DNA of 64,000 nucleotides, taken from contig DATGXO010000070.1 in assembly GCA_035298965.1 (NCBI GenBank), positions 47,510-111,509 of the forward strand. The letters run 5' to 3'. Shown in pieces: positions 53,297-61,420 of this stretch. Position numbers and translations under genes: made by a program. A model generated the notes under the pieces. That model had not been told where the DNA came from and did not search any database. It was given only the letters and a program-made list of their open reading frames with translations. How positions within the stretch are numbered: the first letter of the stretch is position 1; each line of letters opens with the position of its first letter. Source of the DNA: CAJCBL01 sp035298965 (GTDB lineage Bacteria > Verrucomicrobiota > Verrucomicrobiia > Opitutales > Opitutaceae).

Positions 53297-55294
53297 ATGA
53301 ACCGATCCCATTCCGGACTGATTCACCGCCCCGCCCTTCTGCGCACCGGCTGTCTGCTCGCTGGCGGCGCGCTGTTCGCCGCCTCCGCCCACGCGTTCAC
53401 CTTCGAACTCGGCGAACTCAAGGGCAGCTTCGATTCGACGCTCTCCGCGGGTGCCGCCTACCGGTTGAGCGATCCCGCGCCCGATCTCTACGCGACCAGC
53501 GCGACCTTCGACGGCGTGCCCGGCACCGCCTCCTCCGTGAATGGCGACGACGGCAATCTCAACTACGGCCGCGGCTTCTATTCGACCATCTTCAAGGGCA
53601 CGCACGACCTCGAATTGAAGTGGGGCAAATGGGCGGCATTTTTCCGCACCACCTATTTCTACGATCCCGAGGTCGGCCGCGGCGAACACCAGCGGGTCCC
53701 GCTGAGCACGCTCGGTCGCAAAAAGGTCGAACACGACCTGAGCCTGCTCGACGCCTACGTGAGCTACCAGTTCGACGTCGGCACGATGCCGGCGAACCTC
53801 CGCTTCGGCCGCCAGGTCCTCAGCTGGGGCGAGAGCACGTTCATCCCGAACGGGATCAACGCCATCAACCCCGTCGACGTTTCCCGCCTGCGCACGCCCG
53901 GCTCCGAGCTGCGCGAGGCGCTCAAGCCGGTCCCGATGATCTCGGGGTCGATCGGTGTGAGCGAGGCGTTGTCGTTCGATGCGTTCTATCTGCTGGCATT
54001 CAAGAAGACCGACATCGACCCGCGGGGCTCCTATTTCAGCACGAATGATTTCGCCAGCGTCGGCGGCCAGCGCGTCTACCTCGGCTTCGGCTCGCTCGCC
54101 GACACCTCCGCGATCGGCGCTGTGCCACGCGGCGAAGACCGTCTCGCCCGTCACCAGGGGCAGTTCGGCGTCGCGGCGCACTACCTGGCTTCGAACCTTG
54201 GTGACACCGAGTTCGGCCTCTACGCGCTCAACTACCACAGCCGCCTGCCGCTGATCAGCGCGTTCACGCCCACGCGCGGCATCAGCCCGACCGAGGTGCT
54301 CTCGACCGCGAGTTCCCTCGCGCAGGCCAACCTCGCGCCCGTGATGGTCTCGCACGGTTATCCCGCCGCCGGCGTGCCGTCGGCGCTCAACACGCTCCTC
54401 GGCGCGGCCTTCTCCAACCTTCCGGCGAGCCTGCTTCCGGCCAGCCTCCAGCCGTTCTACCCCGCCGCCACGCAGATCGCCACCGGCGCGAAGAAGCTGG
54501 GCTTCCTCTCCGCCGCCGCGACCGGCCGCTACGTCCTCGAGTACCCCGAGGACATCCAGCTCTACGGCGCGAGCTTCAACACCACGCTCGGCGGCTTCTC
54601 CTTGCAGGGCGAACTCTCCTACAAGCCCAACCAGCCGCTGCAGGCGGACGACGTCGAACTGCTCTTCGCCGCCGTCTCCGCGCTCGATGCCACCGCCGGC
54701 ACCCCGTACGGCACCTACAACCAGCTCGGCAACTACTCCGGCCAGTACGGCACGTACGTGCGCGGTTACCGGCGCCACGGCGTGTGGCAGGGTCAGGCCT
54801 CCGCGACGAAGCTCTTCGGCCGCTTCCTCGGCGCCAGCAGCTGGAGCCTCGTCGCGGAGGTCGCCGCCGTCGCCGTGCCGAGTCTCGAGGACAAGAGCGT
54901 GCTGCGCTACGACGCGCCCGGCACCTACACCTCGAACAACGCGCTCGCAATGATCGCCACCGGCAACGGCGCCTTCCGCACCTCGCCGGGCGAGAACTTC
55001 GCCCACGACTTCTCCGCTGGCGCCCAGCTGCTCGCGCGTTTCGAATACAACGACGTCTTCGCCGGCGTGAACCTCGCGCCCAGCCTCGGCTTCGGGTACG
55101 ACTTCCTCGGCAACACCCCGCTGCCGCTCGGCAACTTCGTCGAAGGCCGCCGCACGCTCACGCTCGGGCTCGAGTTCACCTACCAGAACCGGTGGACGCT
55201 CGACCTGCGCTACGTGAACTACGCCGGCGCCGGTCCGCAGAATCTGCTCCACGACCGCGACTTCGTTTCTTCGACGATCAAGTATTCGTTCTAA
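53297..55294 (+). CDS. DUF1302 outer-membrane barrel-like protein
   Basis: A 665-residue exported protein with signal peptide (GCLLAGGALFAASAHAF). The repeated alternating beta strands (LDAYVSYQFDVGTMPANLRF, GRQVLSWGESTFIPNGINAI, DAFYLLAFKKTDIDPRGS) and the aromatic C-terminus DRDFVSSTIKYSF are those of DUF1302, an outer-membrane beta-barrel-type family. It begins the four-gene run DUF1302-DUF1329-YCF48-like-RND, a set also known from Proteobacteria. Its role is probably a channel or receptor for a hydrophobic compound. The ATG at 53297 is the first plausible one before the signal peptide. Confidence 0.88.
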   Translation: MNRSHSGLIHRPALLRTGCLLAGGALFAASAHAFTFELGELKGSFDSTLSAGAAYRLSDPAPDLYATSATFDGVPGTASSVNGDDGNLNYGRGFYSTIFKGTHDLELKWGKWAAFFRTTYFYDPEVGRGEHQRVPLSTLGRKKVEHDLSLLDAYVSYQFDVGTMPANLRFGRQVLSWGESTFIPNGINAINPVDVSRLRTPGSELREALKPVPMISGSIGVSEALSFDAFYLLAFKKTDIDPRGSYFSTNDFASVGGQRVYLGFGSLADTSAIGAVPRGEDRLARHQGQFGVAAHYLASNLGDTEFGLYALNYHSRLPLISAFTPTRGISPTEVLSTASSLAQANLAPVMVSHGYPAAGVPSALNTLLGAAFSNLPASLLPASLQPFYPAATQIATGAKKLGFLSAAATGRYVLEYPEDIQLYGASFNTTLGGFSLQGELSYKPNQPLQADDVELLFAAVSALDATAGTPYGTYNQLGNYSGQYGTYVRGYRRHGVWQGQASATKLFGRFLGASSWSLVAEVAAVAVPSLEDKSVLRYDAPGTYTSNNALAMIATGNGAFRTSPGENFAHDFSAGAQLLARFEYNDVFAGVNLAPSLGFGYDFLGNTPLPLGNFVEGRRTLTLGLEFTYQNRWTLDLRYVNYAGAGPQNLLHDRDFVSSTIKYSF

Positions 55295-55310
55295 TCCCCC
55301 CTACATCCCC

Positions 55311-56669
55311 ATGCGCACCACCCCGCTCCGCCTCCTCGCCGCCGCGCTCCTCACCAGCCCCGCCTGGCTCGCCGCCGGCATCGCGCCCGACGAAGCCGCC
55401 CGCCTCGATCGCGACCTCACCCCGATCGGCGCCGAGCGCGCCGGCAACGCCGCCGGCACCATCCCCGCCTGGACCGGCGGCATCACGGAAGCGCCCGCCG
55501 GCTACAAGCCCGGCATGCACCACCCCGATCCGTTCGCCGCAGATGCCGCACTCTTCACCATCACCCCGGACAACGCCGCGCAGTACAAGGACCAGCTCAC
55601 CGCCGGTGCGCTCGCCCTCCTCCAGGCGTACCCGGATTACAAGCTCATCGTCTTTCCCACGCGCCGCAGCGCCTCGCTGCCGCAGTACATCTACGACGCC
55701 ACCCGCCGGACGGCCGTCGATGCCAAGCTCGCTCCCGACGCGAACGGCGTGCTCGATGCGGTCGTCGGCGTGCCGTTCCCCATCCCGGCCAACGCGCAGG
55801 AAGTGATGTGGAACCACCTGCTGCGTTTCCGCGGAGTGTCCGCCACCCGCACTATCAACCAGGCCACGCCCACCCGCGGCGGCGACTACAACCTCGTGCG
55901 CTTCGAGGAGGAATTTCTCTTCCCATACGTGCGCGAGGACATGACGCCCGCGAAACTCGACAACATCGTGTTCTACTTCAAGCAGGCCGTCGTCGCCCCG
56001 GCGCGCCTCGCCGGCTCGATTCTGCTCGTGCACGAGACGCTCGATCAGATCAAGGAGCCGCGCTCCGCCTGGACGTACAACACCGGCCAGCGCCGCGTGC
56101 GCCGCGCGCCCGAGGTCGCCTACGACACCCCCGGAACCGCCTCCGACAACCTCCGCACCAACGACCAGCTCGACATGTTCAACGGCGCGCTGGACCGCTA
56201 CGACTGGAAGCTCCTCGGCAAACGCGAGCTGATCGTCCCGTACAACTCCTACCGCCTCCACAGCGACCAGGTGAAGTACAAGGAGATCCTCACCCCGCTC
56301 CACATCAACCAGGACCTCGCCCGCTACGAGTTGCACCGCGTCTGGGTCGTCGAGGCCACGCTCAAGCCCGGCGGGAAGTCGCACATCTACCCGCGCCGCA
56401 CCATCTACGTCGACGAGGACAGCTGGCAGATCCTCGCCGTCGACCAGTACGACACCCGCGGCCAGCTCTGGCGCGTCTCCGAGGCCCACTGCATCAACTA
56501 CTACGACGTGCGCAGTTTCTGGAGCACACTCGAGGTGCACATCGACCTCAACTCCGGCCGCTACCTCGCGTACGGCCTCGATAACGAGGACAAGATGTAC
56601 GAGTTCAACGTGCCGCGCACCGCGCAGAACTTCGCTCCCGCCAGCCTGCGCGCCGAAGGCATGCGCTAA
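55311..56669 (+). CDS. DUF1329 exported lipid-carrier-like protein
   Basis: A 452-residue protein with signal peptide (LLAAALLTSPAWLAAG). Family blocks are ERAGNAAGTIPAWTGGI, TRGGDYNLVRFEEEFLFP, GQRRVRRAPEVAYDTPG and YPRRTIYVDEDSWQILAVDQ. DUF1329 proteins are periplasmic, with a LolA/LolB-like fold in their second half, and are assumed to shuttle a lipophilic ligand. It follows the DUF1302 gene by 16 bases. The gap to the next gene is larger (177 bases) and holds two hairpins. Confidence 0.9.
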   Translation: MRTTPLRLLAAALLTSPAWLAAGIAPDEAARLDRDLTPIGAERAGNAAGTIPAWTGGITEAPAGYKPGMHHPDPFAADAALFTITPDNAAQYKDQLTAGALALLQAYPDYKLIVFPTRRSASLPQYIYDATRRTAVDAKLAPDANGVLDAVVGVPFPIPANAQEVMWNHLLRFRGVSATRTINQATPTRGGDYNLVRFEEEFLFPYVREDMTPAKLDNIVFYFKQAVVAPARLAGSILLVHETLDQIKEPRSAWTYNTGQRRVRRAPEVAYDTPGTASDNLRTNDQLDMFNGALDRYDWKLLGKRELIVPYNSYRLHSDQVKYKEILTPLHINQDLARYELHRVWVVEATLKPGGKSHIYPRRTIYVDEDSWQILAVDQYDTRGQLWRVSEAHCINYYDVRSFWSTLEVHIDLNSGRYLAYGLDNEDKMYEFNVPRTAQNFAPASLRAEGMR

Positions 56670-56689
56670 GCGGCGGCGCCGGAACGTAG

Positions 56690-56762
56690 GTCGGGCTTTA
56701 TGCCCGACTTCCGCGACGACTCCCACAACCGGACGTGCGCCAAACGCGGCCTCACGTCCGGT
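56690..56762. repeat. Two intergenic hairpins inside the RND operon
   Basis: GTCGGGC-TTTAT-GCCCGAC at 56690-56708 resembles the hairpin at 33860-33882. ACCGGACGTG (56728-56737) pairs with CACGTCCGGT (56753-56762) across 15 bases and resembles the secA terminator arm. Neither has a T-tract. They may stabilise the upstream mRNA or reduce expression of the two downstream genes. Confidence 0.6.
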
Positions 56763-56846
56763 CCCGTTCCCCGGATATTCGGCTCTCGGCACTCGCCCTC
56801 TCGGCACTCGACCTCACGGATTGCGGCTGAAATACGTTAACGCGTT

Positions 56847-57890
56847 TTGTTCGCCCGTTCCCACGCCTCACCTCCCGTCAGGACGTCCCGCCTCGCGCTA
56901 GCCGTCCTGCTGACGATTTCCGCCGGCGCAGCGTTCGCGCCCTTCGCCCGCGCCGCTGGAGTCGACACGCCGGCCGCCGCTTCCGCCTTCGGCGACGACG
57001 GCCCCGCGCTCCTCGCGCCGCTCGCGGCGCAGTCGCTGTTGCTCGACCTCGCCGCCGCCGGCTCGCGCGTCGTGGCGGTCGGCGAGCGCGGCCACGTGCT
57101 GCTCTCCGACGACCAAGGCCAGACTTGGCGCCAGGTGCCCACGCCCACGCGCGCCACGCTCACCGCGGTCGCGTTTGCCGACGCGCTGCACGGCTGGGCC
57201 GTCGGTCACCTCGGCACAATTCTCCGCACCGTCGATAGCGGGGAAACCTGGCAACGACTCACCGCCGGCCTCGACCGTGAGAGCGTGCTGCTCGATGTGC
57301 GCTTTCTCGACGCCAACGACGGCTTCGCGGTCGGCGCCTACGGCCTCTTTCTTCGCACCCGCGACGGCGGCGCCACCTGGAAACGCAGCGACCCGCAGCC
57401 GGACCAATACCATTTCAACTCCATCGCCCGCACGTCCGACGGCGCCTTCTTCCTCGCCGGCGAAGCCGGCACCCTGCTCCGTTCGCGCGACGGCGGGCTG
57501 AACTGGGAACCCGTCCCGCCGCCCTACGAAGGCTCGCTCTTCGGCTTGGTCTCGCTCGCCGACGGTCAGCTCCTCGTCCACGGCCTGCGCGGCCATGTGT
57601 TCCGCTCCAACAACGGCGGTGCCGGTTGGCAACCCGTCGCTACTCCCGTGCCCACACTCTTGATGCACGGTCTGCGGTTACGCAACGGTCTCGTGATCCT
57701 CGCCGGCCAATCCGGCAACTTTCTCGTCAGCCGCGACCAGGGCCAGTCGTTCGAGCTCTGGCGCCCCGGCGGCTCGCTCGGCGTGGCCGCCCTCCTCGAA
57801 GCCGCCGACGGCGCCCTGATCGCCGTCGGCGAGAAAGGCGTGCGCCGCCTCGAGGCGCCACCGCGGATCGCCCCCGCCGCCACCCCATGA
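56847..57890 (+). CDS. YCF48/BNR-repeat exported beta-propeller
   Basis: A 347-residue protein starting with TTG (an in-frame stop at 56838 leaves no other upstream start). A signal peptide (LALAVLLTISAGAAFAPFAR) precedes repeats of about 45 residues, each with a SxDxGxTW-like strand: LLSDDQGQTWRQV, LRTVDSGETWQRL, LRTRDGGATWKRS, LRSRDGGLNWEPV, FRSNNGGAGWQPV, LVSRDQGQSFELW. This is the YCF48/BNR propeller that regularly precedes an RND gene in this cluster type. It overlaps the RND gene by 4 bases, so it is probably the pump's periplasmic partner. Confidence 0.87.
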   Translation: MFARSHASPPVRTSRLALAVLLTISAGAAFAPFARAAGVDTPAAASAFGDDGPALLAPLAAQSLLLDLAAAGSRVVAVGERGHVLLSDDQGQTWRQVPTPTRATLTAVAFADALHGWAVGHLGTILRTVDSGETWQRLTAGLDRESVLLDVRFLDANDGFAVGAYGLFLRTRDGGATWKRSDPQPDQYHFNSIARTSDGAFFLAGEAGTLLRSRDGGLNWEPVPPPYEGSLFGLVSLADGQLLVHGLRGHVFRSNNGGAGWQPVATPVPTLLMHGLRLRNGLVILAGQSGNFLVSRDQGQSFELWRPGGSLGVAALLEAADGALIAVGEKGVRRLEAPPRIAPAATP

Positions 57891-60217
57891 CGCACGCCCG
57901 ACGCCTCACCGCCGCGCTCGAAGCGCTCGTCTTCGGCCACCGCCGCGCGGTGCTCGCCGCGATAGCCGCCCTCACGCTCGCGATGGCCTTCTTCGCGAGT
58001 CGCACGCACATCGACGCGAGCTTCCTCAAGCAACTCCCGGCGGAGCACCCGTACATCAAGACGTTCGTCGAGTACCAGAGCGCCTTCGGCAACGCCAACC
58101 GCGTCGTCATCGCGCTCACGGTGAAGCACGGCGACATCTTCCAGCCCCAGTTTTTCGACACGTTGCGGAAGGTCACCGACGAGGTCTTCTTCCTGCCCGG
58201 CGTCGACCGCGCCTCGGTCACTTCGCTCTACACGCCCAACGTGCGCTTCGTCGAGATCGTCGAAGATGGTTTCGCCGGCGGCACCGTCATCCCGGCCGAC
58301 TTCCAGCCCACTCCGGCCGGCTTGGAGCAGGTGCGGCAGAACGTGATCAAATCCGGCAAGGTCGGCCAACTCGTCGCCAACGATTTCACCGGCGCGATCG
58401 TCTCCGCGCAGTTGCTCGAGGTCGATCCGTCCACCGGCAAGCGCCTGAACTACCTCGAAGTCGCGAAGGCGATCGAGGAGCGCATCCGCGCGCGCCACGT
58501 GCCCGCCGGCGGCGAGATCGGGCTGGGCATCCACGTGATCGGCTTTGCCAAGATCATGGGCGATGTCGGCGAAGCGGCCAAAGGCGTGGTGTTGTTCTTC
58601 CTCGTCTCGATCGTGCTCACCGCCGCGCTAGTGCTCATCTACACGCGTTCCCGTCGGCTCACGTTATGGACGATCCTCTGTTCGCTTGTCGCCGTCGTGT
58701 GGCAACTCGGCCTGCTCAACCTGCTCGGCTACGGCATCGACCCGCTCTCGATCCTGGTGCCGTTTCTCGTCTTCGCCATCGGCGTGAGCCACGCGGTCCA
58801 GATGGTGCGCGCCTACCGCAACGAGGCTTTTGAAGGCGCCGCACCGGTCGCCGCCGCGCGCGCCGCCTTCCGCACGATGCTCTTCCCCGGCGCTGTCGCG
58901 CTCACCACCGACACGATCGGGTTCCTCACGATGTTGCTCGTGAAGATCCAGATCATCCGCGAGCTCGCCATCACCGCGAGCCTCGGTGTCGCGCTGATCG
59001 TGCTCACCAATCTCGTGCTCCTGCCGGTGTTGCTCTCGTGGGTCCAGCTCTCGCCGGCGTTTCTTGCGCACATGAAGGCGCGCAGCGCCCGCACCGATCG
59101 TTCGTGGCGCCACTTCGAACACCTCACCCGGCCGGCCATCTCCCTCTCGCTGATCGCGGTTGGGCTCGCGCTCGGCGCCTTCGGCTGGTCGCAGATGAAG
59201 AACGTACAGATCGGCGACCTCGATGCCGGCGTGCCCGAGCTGCGTCCGGATTCACGTTACAACCTCGATGCCGCCGCGATCGCCTCGCGCTTCACCATCG
59301 GCGTCGACCTGCTTTCGGTCATTGTCGAGACGGAGCCCAGCGGTTGCATCGACTTCGATGTGATGACGCGCATCTCCGAGTTCGAGTGGCACGTGCGCAA
59401 CATCCCCGGCGTGCAATCGACCATCTCGCTCGCCGCTGCCGCGAAGATCGTCAACGCCGGCTGGAACGAGGGCAGCCTGAAGTGGCGCAGCCTGCCGCCC
59501 AACCAGGCGATGCTCGCGCAGGCCACCTCGCCCTTCGACACCGCCTCCGGCCTCCTCAACGCCGACGGCAGCGTGATGCCCGTGATCGTGTTTCTGCAGG
59601 ACCACAAGGCCGCCACGATCCGCCGCGTGATCGCCGCCATCGAGGAATTCGCCGCCGCGCATCCCTCGCCCCGCGTGCGCTTCCGCCTCGCGAGCGGCAA
59701 CATCGGCGTGATGGCCGCCACCAACCAGGTCGTCGAGCAGACGCAGTGGCCGATCGTCGCCTGGGTCTTCGGATCGATCGTCGCGCTGTGCCTGATCACC
59801 TTCCGCTCGCTGCGCGCCACCATCTGCATCGTACTGCCGCTCCTCATCGTGTCGCTGCTGGCGGACGCCGTGATGGTCGCGCTCGGCATCGGGCTTAAAC
59901 CTTCGACACTTCCCGTGATCTCGCTCGGCGTCGGCATCGGCGTGGACTACGGCATCTACCTGTTCTCGCGGCTGCAGTTCCACCTCGAGGCCGGCTTGGA
60001 TTTCGACGAAGCACTCTTCCTCTCCTTCCGCCAGACGGGGAGCGCCGTGATCTTCACCGGCCTCACCCTCGGCATCGGCGTGAGCACGTGGATCTTCTCC
60101 GGCCTGAAATACCAGGCGGATATGGGCGTGCTGCTCACGTTCATGTTCATCGTGAACATGCTTGGCGCGATCCTGCTCCTCCCCGCCCTCGCCCGCTGGC
60201 TCTACGCGCGCCGCTGA
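57887..60217 (+). CDS. RND-superfamily (MMPL/HpnN-like) exporter
   Basis: A 776-residue inner-membrane protein with two halves, each a transmembrane helix, a large periplasmic loop, and five further helices. Characteristic segments are LSILVPFLVFAIGVSHAVQM, AVALTTDTIGFLTMLLVKIQ and VISLGVGIGVDYGIYLFSRL with the Asp in GVGVGVD-type motif IV used for proton relay. The architecture is that of HpnN/MMPL single-chain RND pumps that move lipids or other hydrophobic molecules. No separate adaptor gene is present; the YCF48, DUF1329 and DUF1302 proteins upstream may complete the path to the outer membrane. Confidence 0.9.
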   Translation: MTHARRLTAALEALVFGHRRAVLAAIAALTLAMAFFASRTHIDASFLKQLPAEHPYIKTFVEYQSAFGNANRVVIALTVKHGDIFQPQFFDTLRKVTDEVFFLPGVDRASVTSLYTPNVRFVEIVEDGFAGGTVIPADFQPTPAGLEQVRQNVIKSGKVGQLVANDFTGAIVSAQLLEVDPSTGKRLNYLEVAKAIEERIRARHVPAGGEIGLGIHVIGFAKIMGDVGEAAKGVVLFFLVSIVLTAALVLIYTRSRRLTLWTILCSLVAVVWQLGLLNLLGYGIDPLSILVPFLVFAIGVSHAVQMVRAYRNEAFEGAAPVAAARAAFRTMLFPGAVALTTDTIGFLTMLLVKIQIIRELAITASLGVALIVLTNLVLLPVLLSWVQLSPAFLAHMKARSARTDRSWRHFEHLTRPAISLSLIAVGLALGAFGWSQMKNVQIGDLDAGVPELRPDSRYNLDAAAIASRFTIGVDLLSVIVETEPSGCIDFDVMTRISEFEWHVRNIPGVQSTISLAAAAKIVNAGWNEGSLKWRSLPPNQAMLAQATSPFDTASGLLNADGSVMPVIVFLQDHKAATIRRVIAAIEEFAAAHPSPRVRFRLASGNIGVMAATNQVVEQTQWPIVAWVFGSIVALCLITFRSLRATICIVLPLLIVSLLADAVMVALGIGLKPSTLPVISLGVGIGVDYGIYLFSRLQFHLEAGLDFDEALFLSFRQTGSAVIFTGLTLGIGVSTWIFSGLKYQADMGVLLTFMFIVNMLGAILLLPALARWLYARR

Positions 60218-60386
60218 GGCCGCCGCGCGCCGGCGGCAGAGCGGAACCACAGGACCGTGTGAGTCGCGCCCCATGATCCTGTGCCGCTGTCCGCAAGGAC
60301 GGCGATTCGCCATATAGCCGGAACCGCTGGGCCCGGCACGCGGACTCGGGACAGCGCTCCCCGGCTACAGCAAAGGCGAACCGCTA

Positions 60387-61289
60387 CTACGACTTCGCCG
60401 CGCGACGCGCCTCCAGCTCCCGTACCTTCAAGTCATAGACCGAGCGGATCGAAAAACCGTAGTCGATCCACAACTCCACCTCCCGCTCGGAGCAACTGCG
60501 CAGGCGCACGGGGCCGTTGAGACCGGTGACCTGCACCTCGAGATTCTCGCCCAGACCCTTCTTCACCACCTCGAGATCCTCGAAGATCTTTCCGAGAAGC
60601 TCCTTCCGGAGGTCGTTGGGGCGTTTGAGGTAGAGTGCCACCGGGCCGTCGATCACCTTCGTACCGCCCACGAGCTTCGCCGCCGAGACCAACGCGCGCA
60701 CCTGCTTCACCTTCTCGTAGAGCCGGGCGTCGGCGGCGCTGAGGTCCGCGAAGATCGCGAAATTGGCGAACGACGTGACCGCCCCGCCCTTGCCGATGAT
60801 CGCGCGCGCGCGGTTGCCACTCATGAGCTGCACCTCGCGGTTCTCGAAACGCAGCCCCGGCGTGGCCTTGATCTGCGCCGCGAGCGCATCGACCGAGTCG
60901 GTGAGCTCCTTGTTGCGCTGGTCCTGCTTGTCCGCCGAGTTCGACAACGCGAACTCGATGATGACCGCATCCGCGCGGCGGATCAGGGTGACGGGCACGG
61001 TGGGGGCGGTGCCGCCGTTTCCGCCGGCGAAATTCGGCTGCACGATCGGCGCCGGGGCCGAAGGCACGTAATGGCTGTAGCCTCGCGAATCGCTCGAGCT
61101 CACCACGAACGGGCTGAGCACAACGAGATCCTCCGCCTCGTCCTGCTCAGGCGCCGAATCCTGGGCCCACACGGGAGCGCCGGCCGGCAACGACAGAAGC
61201 AGTGCGAGCAACAAACGCCGCGACACCGAGCCGCAAACGTGACGCTGAAGACGAATGGAACGCATGGTCTGGAACTTGGGATTTTTCAT
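60387..61289 (-). CDS. Exported SIMPL-like protein with TonB-receptor-like N-terminal tag
   Basis: A 300-residue protein with an N-terminal signal peptide (RRLLLALLLSLPAGAPVWAQ). The start of the mature chain has DEAEDLVVLSPFVVSSSDSR, the signature that heads TonB-dependent receptors in Opitutaceae, though here no barrel follows. The body (AVIIEFALSNSADKQDQRNK, LRFENREVQLMSGNRARAI) resembles SIMPL/DUF541 proteins, periplasmic domains of unclear role. ATG 61289 (MKNPKFQ) is chosen, though 61322 is possible. The next gene upstream, a vWA protein, carries the same tag. Confidence 0.65.
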   Translation of the reverse strand: MKNPKFQTMRSIRLQRHVCGSVSRRLLLALLLSLPAGAPVWAQDSAPEQDEAEDLVVLSPFVVSSSDSRGYSHYVPSAPAPIVQPNFAGGNGGTAPTVPVTLIRRADAVIIEFALSNSADKQDQRNKELTDSVDALAAQIKATPGLRFENREVQLMSGNRARAIIGKGGAVTSFANFAIFADLSAADARLYEKVKQVRALVSAAKLVGGTKVIDGPVALYLKRPNDLRKELLGKIFEDLEVVKKGLGENLEVQVTGLNGPVRLRSCSEREVELWIDYGFSIRSVYDLKVRELEARRAAKS

Positions 61290-61420
61290 GGGTGGAAATG
61301 GGTTCTGAGAATTCTGCCGCAAATCTTGCGGTCACTTGAACCGGTATCGGCCCGGTCGCTCGATTGAATTGGTACATCGGTCGCAGGTTACCGCTGACGG
61401 CCGCTCGCGGTGCCAGGGCA

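Noticed and set aside
53027..55252. A 741-codon minus-strand frame opposite the DUF1302 gene
   Set aside because: Val/Glu/Gly-rich low complexity with no motifs; the plus-strand protein has a signal peptide and barrel strands.
60218..60386. GC-rich hairpin after the RND gene as a terminator
   Set aside because: GCCGCC/GGCGGC can pair, but no U-tract follows and the stem is short for this GC content.
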